Shown here piece after piece: positions 35,661 through 44,144 of a DNA stretch of 64,000 nucleotides (within the stretch, counting starts at the first letter, position 1; each line of letters begins with the position of its first letter). The translations under genes were made by a program, and so were the position numbers. This DNA comes from Echinicola jeungdonensis. GTDB lineage: Bacteria; Bacteroidota; Bacteroidia; Cytophagales; Cyclobacteriaceae. Under the pieces are notes generated by a model. The model did no database searches, was not told where the DNA came from, and saw only the letters and a program-made list of their open reading frames with translations. The stretch is taken from the NCBI RefSeq assembly GCF_030409905.1, contig NZ_JAUFQT010000002.1:620001-684000 (forward strand), written 5' to 3'.

Positions 35661-36089
35661 TTATTCATTTTGAATAGTAAGCCCTTCATGAACCAATTCC
35701 ATGGTTTCTATGGCCACTTCGTTTCCATCTGCTTTCAGATCAGTCGATTGAATTTTTAGAGGCCAGGCATTTTTAACCTTCCAGGAAACCACCGGTTCGT
35801 GTTCCTCATTAAGTAAACTGATGGTTATATCCTTTCTGTCCACCTTGTTCAGGTTAATCGTCTTATACCAGTCATAAAATTCATTGTCAGAAGCAAAAGT
35901 CCCCCTTTTCAAGGTGATGTTGGAAAATTTTTGCATGCCCGGCATTTTTATTTTGCTGTATTCAGGGCTTGCCCCGTGCCTATATTCTATAAGCTCGGTT
36001 TCCACATCCAACCCGGATACTTCAGTAAATCCTATTTTGGTTCCTCCCCACTCCACGGAGAAATGGAATTTTGACAAAGGATAGCTCAT
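35661..36089 (-). CDS. main inner-tube protein, gp19-like (Afp1/Pvc1-like)
   Basis: A 142-aa tube subunit. FHFSVEWGGTKIGFTEVSGL at the N-terminus, YRHGASPEYSKIKMPG, ITLKRGTFASDNEFYDWY and AWPLKIQSTDLKADGNEV are the gp19/Hcp-fold signatures. Hexamers stack inside the sheath to form the tube that is fired and that carries cargo in its lumen. It follows the sheath gene by 31 nt. Confidence 0.93.
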   Translation of the reverse strand: MSYPLSKFHFSVEWGGTKIGFTEVSGLDVETELIEYRHGASPEYSKIKMPGMQKFSNITLKRGTFASDNEFYDWYKTINLNKVDRKDITISLLNEEHEPVVSWKVKNAWPLKIQSTDLKADGNEVAIETMELVHEGLTIQNE

Positions 36090-36120
36090 GATGATTATAG
36101 TTTTGAGTTATTTAAAAATT

Positions 36121-38088
36121 TTAAGATTCCTGCATTTTGTGAGAGAATTTTAACACAATGAATTCAGCCGGTCGAACTACCGCCATGCCGATTTCTACGT
36201 TCATTTTACCCTCCAAAATATCCTGGGAAGTCATGGTTTGTCCCAAGCCAACTTTAACATAGAATGCATGTTCAGGTTTTGCACCAGCCAAAGCTCCTGC
36301 CCTCCATTGAAGGGTTAAGAAGTTTTCTATCATGGCCCGTACCCTTACCCAGGTATTTCCATCATTGGGTTCAAAAACAAATTGTTCCGTAGCTTTTTTG
36401 ATGGATTCCTCAGCCATGTTGAAAAATCGCCTTATTGGCACATAGCGCCATTCATTATCATTACCTGCAAGGGTCCTTGCTCCCCATACCATGATGCCTT
36501 TTCCTGTGAATGGACGGATAATATTGATGGATTTACCTGCAACCACATCCACATTCAGGTTTTCCTGTTCCTTGTTGTCGATGAGTTCAGTCACCCCTAT
36601 TACATTATTCAAAGAAACATTGGCAGGAGCTTTCCATACCCCTCTATTGGAATCCACTCTTGCATAAACACCTGCAATTGTGGCACTTGGGGGTAAGGTG
36701 AGATACTCATTAGCTATACGTTGGAAAATGGTTTTGAGAGCGGGAATGGCTTCTACTGTGGAAGTCTCCACTGTAGCTGTATAACTTTCTGCTGATGTAG
36801 ATATAAGGTCCAGGGAAGATTTAATGCTGTTCCACAGTTTGTTAAAAGCACCAACATGGGGCTGTATCTTTTCCTGGTTGGTTGTTCCACTGCCAAAGTA
36901 AACATTAGTTGAAGTTGTGGTGGTGTAATCTAATCCGGTAGTTGAAGCAGTTAAAGTTAAAGCGGAGGATAAGGCGCTGGAATCGGAAGAAATTTTAGCT
37001 ATTTCATTTTCGGTATTATCCAGTGCTGTTCCCAGCTTTGAAACCAGAAAATCAAAAAGGAATTTTAGGTTTCCTGCTGGTGTGCTTTTATCTTTTAGGG
37101 TAATGGCCGATCCCCCCAGGTCGATGGTATCCCTTACCAAATCCATACTTTCCGTATAAAAGTTGATCAATGCTTCCAAATTAGCTTTGTTCGGAGTGTT
37201 TTTGAGGGTATTGGCCAAGGCTTCAAACCTTGCTTGATAGGAAGAATGACTTCCCTTCAAAGTATCCAGTGCCCCATTTATTGTAGTTTGGTCATCAACA
37301 AGGTTATCAAGTCTATTGGCCAGGTCTTTGGCATCCGGGTCAGCGATTAAATCTGCCAGATCTACCACTGGGCCATTTTGGGTAATTTTCCCTTTGATAT
37401 CCTTATATTTGACAACCCGCGGGAGGTTGGCCTTTAACCATGGTGAATAAGCGGCACTATATTTTAAGTAATTCATGCCTATGCCATTTCTAAAGTCTTC
37501 AACAGCATCCTCATAATCAGCTCCACTTTCTTTGAGGTCGAAAATGCAAAACCTGTCCTTCAATTCATTGCATTGGCCAAGCATGGCTGCGTACAACGAA
37601 TTAACATTGCTTTGACTCATTAGAGAAGCATCCGGAACAACCAGTAAGGTGGGCCTGTCCACCTTTTTAATTTTGGCAAGACCAGCTAAAAAACCCGGTG
37701 TGGATCCATCTGCAGTACCATTTTGAACGGTATCCGTGTATTTTCCAACTGAAACTATATAGCAATCTCCTCCGCCATTGGCATAAAACATTCTAATGCA
37801 TTCATATAAATAAAACTTTTCTGCCAGCGCTAAATCAGATACCTGGTTTTGAGCATTGATTTCCAATGTGGTTACATCCACTTGGGGAGGCCCACCAAAA
37901 TGTTCGGTAAACTCCAGCACAGAGGATATTTTTACTGGTTCATTTGCAGGAAGGTCTTTGTCCCCATCTTTTGCCTTTTCGGTATAACCAATAAAAGCAG
38001 GAATGGCTGTTTCAACCTGTGCCACCGAGGGCGGAAATTTGGATATCTCTTCGATGTAAACACCTGGAGTTTTTATTGTTGTTGCCAT
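36121..38088 (-). CDS. contractile sheath protein (Afp2/Pvc2-like) with a large insertion
   Basis: A 655-aa phage-tail-sheath family protein. The conserved start TIKTPGVYIEEISKFPPSVA, TAIPAFIGYTEKA, and YECIRMFYANGGGDCYIVSV define the N-terminal domain; GVYARVDSNRGVWKAPAN (about 473-490) and the C-terminal FEPNDGNTWVRVRAMIENFL with GLGQTMTSQDILEGK form the handshake and core domain. Between them, residues about 226-463 are a mostly helical, Ser/Thr/Asp-rich insertion that makes the protein much longer than the compact sheaths of about 350-480 aa. It is the only sheath gene in the operon, whereas Afp has three. Confidence 0.93.
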   Translation of the reverse strand: MATTIKTPGVYIEEISKFPPSVAQVETAIPAFIGYTEKAKDGDKDLPANEPVKISSVLEFTEHFGGPPQVDVTTLEINAQNQVSDLALAEKFYLYECIRMFYANGGGDCYIVSVGKYTDTVQNGTADGSTPGFLAGLAKIKKVDRPTLLVVPDASLMSQSNVNSLYAAMLGQCNELKDRFCIFDLKESGADYEDAVEDFRNGIGMNYLKYSAAYSPWLKANLPRVVKYKDIKGKITQNGPVVDLADLIADPDAKDLANRLDNLVDDQTTINGALDTLKGSHSSYQARFEALANTLKNTPNKANLEALINFYTESMDLVRDTIDLGGSAITLKDKSTPAGNLKFLFDFLVSKLGTALDNTENEIAKISSDSSALSSALTLTASTTGLDYTTTTSTNVYFGSGTTNQEKIQPHVGAFNKLWNSIKSSLDLISTSAESYTATVETSTVEAIPALKTIFQRIANEYLTLPPSATIAGVYARVDSNRGVWKAPANVSLNNVIGVTELIDNKEQENLNVDVVAGKSINIIRPFTGKGIMVWGARTLAGNDNEWRYVPIRRFFNMAEESIKKATEQFVFEPNDGNTWVRVRAMIENFLTLQWRAGALAGAKPEHAFYVKVGLGQTMTSQDILEGKMNVEIGMAVVRPAEFIVLKFSHKMQES

Positions 38089-38100
38089 GATAAAAAAGGT

Positions 38101-38958
38101 TTAAATGAATATTTCTGAATAGATTTTATTTGATTCTAAAGTAATCCGATAGGGATTGGGATTGGGAAGAGCATAATTCTCTACATCCGGTGGAGTGGAT
38201 TTCAAATCTGACTGCGGGTCAAGTTGGATGTACCCATATTTTGTCAGAGGCAAGGCATTTTTTGTTTCCATCTCAATGGCCTTCTTCTTGTTGATATATT
38301 TCCAAATCGTTTTTTGATTATCAAAATGGATTTTAAAATGCGGGAGGTTATTTTTTAGTTTTCCATTATTATTGATCAAACTTGATTGTCCTGTATCCCC
38401 TTTCATTTGAATATGGATCAAGCCGGCCAAATTGATAGATGGCTGGTGAGTATATTTGTCCAACAAATCAATTCTGTTATTCCCTTTTATTACAAAATCC
38501 CCATTAACCAGCTTATTTTGCTGAATCATAAGGATACGTTCAAAAGAAAATGGCTCGGGTAAATCCGGTGTTTTGTTGGAAAAATATAAAAGTGAATCCT
38601 GATCCCATTGCAAACCTGTGTAATTCCAAAAATAGGGGTCACGAATTTGGATAAGGAAAGTCAATCCAGTTTCCGGACTTAGGGAAATATAGGGTATTTT
38701 CTCATCTTCCGGTTTTACCTTTATGCCGAGCTTAAAACCAGATTTGGAAGCATAAAACACCATATTTTGACCTTGAAGAATATTTTGGGTTTTTATAGTG
38801 GGAGTTACCTCAAATATCTCTCTCCAATCGTAGGACTTTAACCTCTCTGCCTTTTCCTCAGCATCCATGGCCCAAAAATTATTTTGACCCTCATTCAAAA
38901 AGTAGTTGTGATAAATAGAAAGTTCTAAAATTGGCCTAAAAACAGATGAAACAATCAT
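38101..38958 (-). CDS. unknown eCIS protein between cap and sheath genes; cap-adaptor candidate
   Basis: A 285-aa protein of unknown family. The N-terminus SSVFRPILELSIYHNYFLNEG is followed by beta-type sequence with conserved-looking FYASKSGFKLGIKV and SLSPETGLTFLIQIRD stretches; the end is Pro/Asn-rich (DVENYALPNPNPYRITL). No signal peptide or membrane segment. It overlaps the DUF4255 cap gene by 4 nt (ATGA), so the two are probably made in fixed ratio. The Algoriphagus eCIS (AlgoCIS) has a separate cap-adaptor protein between the cap and sheath; this gene's position fits such a part, but I cannot test homology here. Confidence 0.65.
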   Translation of the reverse strand: MIVSSVFRPILELSIYHNYFLNEGQNNFWAMDAEEKAERLKSYDWREIFEVTPTIKTQNILQGQNMVFYASKSGFKLGIKVKPEDEKIPYISLSPETGLTFLIQIRDPYFWNYTGLQWDQDSLLYFSNKTPDLPEPFSFERILMIQQNKLVNGDFVIKGNNRIDLLDKYTHQPSINLAGLIHIQMKGDTGQSSLINNNGKLKNNLPHFKIHFDNQKTIWKYINKKKAIEMETKNALPLTKYGYIQLDPQSDLKSTPPDVENYALPNPNPYRITLESNKIYSEIFI

Positions 38959-39554
38959 GGTTTAAATTGTTTATAGTTTCTATTGATTGTAGAAATAAGC
39001 TCCCCTTCCGCCTGGGTTTGATCCCTTTCAATTTCAATCAGTGTTAATTTGTAATAAACAGAGGGTAATTGCCTTCCTCCCAAGGTCCCCCAGATATAGT
39101 TTAGTTCTTCAAATGTTGGAGTAAACAACTCCATGGTAAACCTAAAGTCTTTGATGGAACTCATTTCATCCAAATCCCTGTCAAATTCAGTATTGGATTG
39201 GGTAAATACCTTTTTATGTTGGAAAAACTCAAGGATCTTGGATAGGTCTTTGAGGGATTTATTATAAGTGGACCGATTGGCACAAAAGATCAAAAAGAGA
39301 TTGAGGTTTACTTTGGACTGTTTGTAACTGATTCTGTTCTCCCCGAGCTGGTGATTGGGGAAATTTTTTAAAGTAGTCTCCTCTTTAAAGTTGATCAAAC
39401 TGAGGACTACTTTATTTTTCAACAGTTCTGCATTTTCCTGTTGCGACTCAATCAAGGCAATATTTTCCAAAATCACCTTGGAGTCTTCCATTCCTGACCT
39501 GGTGAAATATTGATTTACCTCTTCTGAAATGATCTTTAAAACTTCAAAAACCAT
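38955..39554 (-). CDS. DUF4255 cap/tube-terminator protein (Afp16/Pvc16-like)
   Basis: A 199-aa protein from the ATG at 39554; the frame opens 15 nt earlier but MVFEVLKIISEEVNQYF is the standard DUF4255 start. The domain's LNLFLIFCANRSTYNKSLKDLSKILEFFQHKKVF block and the LNYIWGTLGGRQLPSVYYKL motif (landmarks: NYIWGTLGGRQLPSVYYKL, about 160-178) are characteristic. In Afp and PVC this protein caps the distal end of tube and sheath and ends elongation. It is the first gene of the eCIS operon. Confidence 0.92.
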   Translation of the reverse strand: MVFEVLKIISEEVNQYFTRSGMEDSKVILENIALIESQQENAELLKNKVVLSLINFKEETTLKNFPNHQLGENRISYKQSKVNLNLFLIFCANRSTYNKSLKDLSKILEFFQHKKVFTQSNTEFDRDLDEMSSIKDFRFTMELFTPTFEELNYIWGTLGGRQLPSVYYKLTLIEIERDQTQAEGELISTINRNYKQFKP

Positions 39555-40405
39555 AAATCCAAAAGTCAACTTTCTTTAAAAATGTCTTCCCTTTTGTTCC
39601 AAAATGGAGAAAACTTTCTGACGTATAGATGAAGGATATTTAAAATCACCAAGGTAAAACCACACAAAAATTAAATATCCCAAAATTTGAACTTCCTATT
39701 ATATAGGACCGACTCTACAAAATTAATCTATTCTAAAGTTAGGGATTGTCTGATAACAAACAAATATTCAATAGGAAAAAGTTAATTTCCTAAAATTATA
39801 TTTTTTGTTTATTAAATTTTAACGAATTAATAAATATACCCTTTGAAATATAAAGTTGAGACTATTTCATATAGAAATTTGGCTCAAATAAGCTTATAAA
39901 TGGTATTTTTTTAGATTTTTTTAAGAATAAATAAAACATTTTTTCCATATAATACTTAATTCTTGTTCCAAAAAATCTTTTTATGTATTTATACAAATAT
40001 TAATATCAATTCAGAGAAAGTAAAGGAAATTTAGGAATTATATTCCACGAAATTCGGAGTGAAAAAAAAGGGATTCAAGAATTGGACTAAAAAAATGAGC
40101 TCGAATTAAAAATTTTGAGGAATAAGATCGGTAACGTCTTTGAGAAGCCTTGTTTGGGTGGAGAGGGGTAAGGAAAAGGGTGTGGCCCGCCTCCCGCCTG
40201 CCTGATCGGTAGTCAGGGAGGGCAGGCAATCTCGTTTTTGATTGTTGAGTCTGCCACGTCATATTTGTGCTGGTCGGGATTTGAAATCCCGACCTACTGA
40301 TCGCAAAGGATTTTCAATCCTCAAAACCGATAAGTTGTCTTAACTTCTAAACAAAAACCTTTGCGCCCTTACCGCCTTAGCGTGAAACCCTTTCAACTAA
40401 AAATT
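39555..40405. other. gene-free region upstream of the eCIS operon
   Basis: About 850 bp without a credible gene. The half next to the eCIS operon (39555-40030) is extremely AT-rich with long A and T tracts and must hold the operon promoter; I found only a lone -7-like box (TAATTTTG on the minus strand, 39725-39718) without a -33 partner at the normal distance. The other half carries palindromic repeats (40196-40294). Confidence 0.55.
40196..40294. repeat. two intergenic palindromes (REP-like)
   Basis: GCCTGCC (40196-40202) pairs with GGCAGGC (40221-40227), and GGTCGGGATTT (40272-40282) pairs perfectly with AAATCCCGACC (40284-40294) around one G. Both are far more GC-rich than the surroundings and are typical of REP-like dispersed repeats. 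They lie 110-210 nt past the helicase stop, so they could also stop its transcription. Confidence 0.5.
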
Positions 40406-41761
40406 CTAATCCTTATTCATATCCTGGACATTGTGTCTTTTTCTGAATTTACCCTGGGAGTTGGTGGACTTGGAGGGGCTTTCTTCCGGCTTTTTTGAAG
40501 GGCTCTTTTGGGTTTTATTGGAAGAAGGCTTTGCTTTTTGTTGGGGCTTATTTCCAAACTTTTTGTTGGGCTTTCTGGAAGGTTCTCCCTTTGGTTTCCT
40601 TCTGACTGGGGAATATTCGGGCCCATTTCCCAATTCTTCGGGTAATTTTTCTTTGGGAATATCCAGACCAATCAAACGCTCTATTTTAGAAAATTTTCCC
40701 TGATCCTTCTCATTGATAAAAGTAATGGCCTCTCCTTTCATATCTGCCCTGGCGGTACGCCCTACCCTATGGACATAATCCTCAGGGTCCCCAGGAGTAT
40801 CATAGTTGATCACCAGTTCGATGCCTTCCACATCAATACCACGGGAAAGAATATCCGTGCCCACCAAAATCTTCAAAGTTTTATTTTTAAAGCGGGACAT
40901 GATTTTTTCCCTTTCCATTTGGTCCAGATCAGAATGAAAGCCTTCCACCTCAAATTTCTTTTTAAGGGTTTTATAGATAGACTTTACCTTTTCCTTAGTA
41001 GAAGCAAAAATGATTACCGCTTCATAATCCTTTTGTCCAAGTATATGCTGAAGTAAATCCTCTTTTTGATTATCATAAGCCAAGTAGGCCATCTGTGTTA
41101 CCCCTTCAGCAGTTTTACTGATGGCAATATTGATTTCTTCAGGATGATGAAGGATCTTTTTGGAGAATTTCCGAATATTTTCCGGCATGGTGGCCGAAAA
41201 AAGAACGGTTTGGCGTTTTTGGGGCAGGTAATTGATGATCTTCAAGATATCATCCGAAAATCCCATATCAAGCATCCGGTCGGCTTCATCCAATACCAGA
41301 TGCTGAAGGGTGGAGAAATTGATCTTTCCACCTGCCATCAAGGCAATTAACCGGCCCGGAGTGGCCACAATAATTCCGGTCCCATGTTCAAGGGCCTTTT
41401 TTTGTCGTTCCCAGGTAATGCCATCCCCTCCCCCATAAATCGCCAAAGAGCTTACTCCGGCAAAATAAGCCAAGCCCTGAATTTGTTGGTCTATTTGAAT
41501 GGCCAGTTCCCGGGTGGGCGCCAAAATCAAAGTATTAAGATCGTCCTTTCCGCTTTCTGCAATTTTATTGATGATGGGCAAAATAAAAGCTGCCGTTTTC
41601 CCTGTTCCTGTTTGGGCACAGGCAATCAGGTCCTTGCCTTCCATAATCTTTGGAATAGCTTGAGCCTGAATGGGCGTTGGATTATCAAAGCCCATGGCAT
41701 TGAGCCCTTCCTGCAGGGCAACGTTAAAATTAAAGCTCGTGAAATTCACAACATCCATCAT
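40406..41761 (-). CDS. DEAD-box ATP-dependent RNA helicase
   Basis: A 451-aa RhlE-like helicase with all core motifs: Q motif GFDNPTPIQAQAIP, motif I AQTGTGKT, Ia PTRELAIQ, II DEAD (VLDEADRMLDMGF), III SAT, IV-V FHSDLDQMEREKIM and TDILSRGID, VI HRVGRTAR. After about residue 365 there is a Lys/Pro/Ser/Gln-rich basic tail, typical of RNA chaperone helicases. Likely role is ribosome or mRNA remodelling in the cytoplasm. It is monocistronic; the start is one of two adjacent ATG codons. Confidence 0.93.
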   Translation of the reverse strand: MMDVVNFTSFNFNVALQEGLNAMGFDNPTPIQAQAIPKIMEGKDLIACAQTGTGKTAAFILPIINKIAESGKDDLNTLILAPTRELAIQIDQQIQGLAYFAGVSSLAIYGGGDGITWERQKKALEHGTGIIVATPGRLIALMAGGKINFSTLQHLVLDEADRMLDMGFSDDILKIINYLPQKRQTVLFSATMPENIRKFSKKILHHPEEINIAISKTAEGVTQMAYLAYDNQKEDLLQHILGQKDYEAVIIFASTKEKVKSIYKTLKKKFEVEGFHSDLDQMEREKIMSRFKNKTLKILVGTDILSRGIDVEGIELVINYDTPGDPEDYVHRVGRTARADMKGEAITFINEKDQGKFSKIERLIGLDIPKEKLPEELGNGPEYSPVRRKPKGEPSRKPNKKFGNKPQQKAKPSSNKTQKSPSKKPEESPSKSTNSQGKFRKRHNVQDMNKD

Positions 41762-42171
41762 AATTCGCTTGTTTTCTTACCGATTAATTCCAATCAATAT
41801 TCATTGACCTTTGGTCAAGATAGTAAATTTTGAAAAAATCGGTTGCTTCCTTTAGGGTTGGTAGGAATTTCAATCTTGCTCAATTGCATTTGATTTAATT
41901 CCCAAAGTTTTTTGTAGCCTTACAAAGATAGGCAGGTATTCCATTTATCAAAGCAGTTGGGGTGGAGATTGGGGGATTGAGGCGGGGCTTTTAGGGAGTT
42001 TTGAGTACATCTGTGGGAGATTCGCAGTACATACTGAACGGTTTCGTATTAACGCCAATTACGGGTTTAAAGTAAATGTTTTTCTATTTGGCACTGATGT
42101 TAGTTATTCCGAGTGGATTCTAGCCTGCCCTGAGCACAGTCGAAGGGTAGACGAATCCGCCGTAATTGCGG
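41762..42171. other. gene-free region with a dispersed hairpin repeat
   Basis: No gene. The sequence CCTGCCCTGAGCACAGTCGAAGGG at 42124-42147 (given as CCTGCCCTGAGC plus CGAAGGG arms) is a hairpin of a type often found dispersed in bacterial intergenic DNA. It borders the candidate cassette at 42172-42700. Confidence 0.45.
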
Positions 42172-42675
42172 TTATACATTGTTACCTGCTATATTTTCTT
42201 GTCTCATTTCATTTTCAATATATTTTTTTAGAAAATCACCCACTCGATTTAGAATTGACAAATTGATGCTTAAAGAATCCTTTTCAAAAGAATATCGATA
42301 TTCGACAAAAGCATTCTTAATTTCTGTCAAATCTTGTTTAAAATCGGTGCCAAATTTTTCCAAATATTGAAATGATAAATTTTTTTACTCAGTCGGTTTT
42401 AAGTTCTTAAATATTTCTTCAAAATTATGTCCATATATAGTTTCTAACTTTCGTTCAAGAATTGGTAAATCAGTATTATCTTTTTTCGAATAAGTAGATT
42501 TTGTATTCAAACACTTTAAATATAGTTCAATTGAGAATGAAAGATTTACGACAATAGGTTCTGTAAAATAACTATCTAATCTCTTTCCAGCTAAATAAAA
42601 TTTATTCTCAGTTAAATAAATAGAAGGTTCAATTCCTTCGACAATTCTGTCTTCTTTCCATTCGAATTTTTCCAT
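42172..42675 (-). pseudogene. HEPN-like small protein broken by one in-frame stop
   Basis: Two minus-strand frames, 42675-42385 and 42363-42172, are in the same phase: 42675 and 42363 differ by 312 nt. They are separated only by a TAA at 42387-42385 and eight sense codons. Read through, they give one protein of about 168 aa. The first part contains VVNLSFSIELYLKCL and GHNFEEIFKNLKPTE, a pattern common to HEPN-domain proteins (long helices; the R-x4-6-H nuclease motif is not obvious). The second part continues with FGTDFKQDLTEIKNAFVEYRYSFEKDS, which suits the helical C-terminal half. The second part has no ATG, only TTG. The stop is inside an A-rich tract. Most likely a decayed accessory gene. 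It is also possible that only the N-terminal 96 aa are still made. Confidence 0.6.
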
Positions 42676-42687
42676 ATTGCAGGTAAC
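42181..42687. repeat. 9-bp inverted repeat flanking the HEPN-like gene
   Basis: GTTACCTGC at 42181-42189 and its exact complement GCAGGTAAC at 42679-42687 bracket the broken HEPN-like gene. This cassette-like layout next to an IS element suggests the gene was inserted as a unit. Nine bases could match by chance, so the evidence is modest. Confidence 0.35.
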
Positions 42688-42692
42688 GTAAA

Positions 42693-42763
42693 GTGTTTTA
42701 GACGCAATCTAGGTAAAAAAATAAACTATTTTCTTAAGACTACCAAGATTGCGTTTAAAACAT
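42693..42763. repeat. 22-bp imperfect inverted repeat next to the IS element
   Basis: The arm at 42693-42714 (GTGTTTTAGACGCAATCT and four more bases) matches the reverse complement of 42742-42763 at all but a few positions, around a 27-nt AT-rich loop. It marks the junction between the cassette-like HEPN gene and the GC-richer IS91-type element, and could be a terminator, an element end or a recombination site. Confidence 0.5.
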
Positions 42764-42971
42764 AGTTGGACGGAGCCGGTGAACTGCTATGGGCATTTGT
42801 CTTTCATGGATCTTTTCTTGGCGGGAGTTTTCAGGAGGTTCTTTGGTTTCGCTGTTTAAAGCTTCTAGTTTGATTGATGGTTTTGCTGGAAAAAGGCATA
42901 TTTTTCCCTGGGAAACCTTTTCCCTCCAATCTGTTCTTCATGATGTCAATGAACGTCCCGTTTATAAAGTT

Positions 42972-44144
42972 TCAGGGGCCTTTTTCTTTTGGTGAAGCAA
43001 TCCCGAACACCATTTTTCCCCGTTTACAGCAGGGGCAAAGGAAGAAGTCCGGGCCCAGTACCTCTTCCAGTATCTCGTAAGTGGTCAGTCCCTGGTAGAA
43101 GGAGATGTACCCTGTCTTTTTCAGCAAGCTGAAGCAGGTTTCCATTTTGGTCCTGCTGTTTGCCGAGGCCATGATCCCGTAGTACCTGATCTTGTAAAAT
43201 CCAGAAGGGAGGATGTGCTGCATAAACCTCCTTACAAACTCGTGGCAGCTGAGGCTCATGGTCCTGTTCCTGTTGTCCCTGTAGTCCTTCCACCTGAAAC
43301 TGACCGCTTTCCCATCAGTCCATTGGATCCTGCTGTTGCTGATGGCCACGCGGTGGGTATACCTTCCCAGATAGCTGACCACCTGGTTTGCCCCCCTGAA
43401 GGTCTTTTTGATGTAGACATGCCAAAACTTTGCATAGGCTTCCCGCCTGAGAAGCCTTGGGTCGGCAAACAGTTTTGCCTGCTTTTCCGGTATCCTGAGA
43501 AGGTTTCCTTCCAACGCCCTGATAAGTTTTTCCATAAATACGCCCCTGTAAATAGCTGACAGTGCCTTCACCGGAACAAAGAACTTTTTATGGGCGACGA
43601 TCCACTCCTGCCCATCGCTGTCCAGTCCCCCGGCAGGAACAAGCATGTGGATATGTGGATGGTAGGACAGGGACTGTCCCCATGTATGCAGCACCGCCAT
43701 ACAGCCGCTTTCAACCCCCAGAAAAGCGGGGTTCAGGGCAGCCTTTTTCACTGCGGCCGAAGAGGCTTCAAACAGGAGCTTGTAACCATACCGCTGGTTG
43801 GTATAAAAAAGCGGCCTGAGAAAGTCCGGGACGGTGAACACTACGTGAAAGTACCTCACCGGCAGCAACCTGCTCCTGAGCTTTTCTACCCATACCTGCT
43901 GTTTGATATACTGGCACTTGGGACAATGGCGGTTCCGGCAGCTGTTATAGCTCGTTTTGGTATGGCCACAGCTGTCACATGCCAGGGTATGGGAACCCAT
44001 TTCAGATGTCCTGCAGGAAATGATGTCCAGATAGGCCTTGTACTGGGCGGTACACGGGCTGTTTCCTGAAAGAAAGGATTCTTTCTGCCCCAGAAGGATA
44101 TCGGAAAGTTCTACCCCGCTGTTCCTCTTGTTAAGGATATCCAT
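42972..44144 (-). CDS. IS91 family transposase
   Basis: A 390-aa HUH-type single-strand transposase. The N-terminal zinc-binding domain is seen as CDSCGH and CRNRHCPKCQ (about 59-80). The HUH motif is HPHIHMLV (about residue 164), with the catalytic tyrosine in VVSYLGRYTHRVAISN (about 260). The C-terminal FLCPCCKRGKM forms a second Cys cluster. It would nick and rejoin by rolling circle. The start is ATG at 44144; a GTG one codon upstream is also possible. It overlaps the tyrosine recombinase stop codon, implying coupling. Confidence 0.9.
   Translation of the reverse strand: MDILNKRNSGVELSDILLGQKESFLSGNSPCTAQYKAYLDIISCRTSEMGSHTLACDSCGHTKTSYNSCRNRHCPKCQYIKQQVWVEKLRSRLLPVRYFHVVFTVPDFLRPLFYTNQRYGYKLLFEASSAAVKKAALNPAFLGVESGCMAVLHTWGQSLSYHPHIHMLVPAGGLDSDGQEWIVAHKKFFVPVKALSAIYRGVFMEKLIRALEGNLLRIPEKQAKLFADPRLLRREAYAKFWHVYIKKTFRGANQVVSYLGRYTHRVAISNSRIQWTDGKAVSFRWKDYRDNRNRTMSLSCHEFVRRFMQHILPSGFYKIRYYGIMASANSRTKMETCFSLLKKTGYISFYQGLTTYEILEEVLGPDFFLCPCCKRGKMVFGIASPKEKGP

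Noticed and set aside
10883..39554. Reading of the cluster as a prophage or type VI secretion system
   Set aside because: No capsid, portal, terminase or lysogeny genes; no TssJ/L/M or ClpV genes; single-module eCIS ATPase and DUF4255 cap are present instead.
39718..39725. -7-like box TAATTTTG as the eCIS promoter
   Set aside because: No -33 TTTG lies at the usual spacing (the nearest is about 31 nt away), so it was not listed as a promoter.
40038..40262. 74-codon minus-strand frame between helicase and eCIS genes
   Set aside because: It runs through the REP-like palindromes and has no protein-like pattern.
42385..42387. Recoding of the TAA in the HEPN-like gene
   Set aside because: TAA is not used for selenocysteine or pyrrolysine and no recoding element is seen; a nonsense change is simpler.
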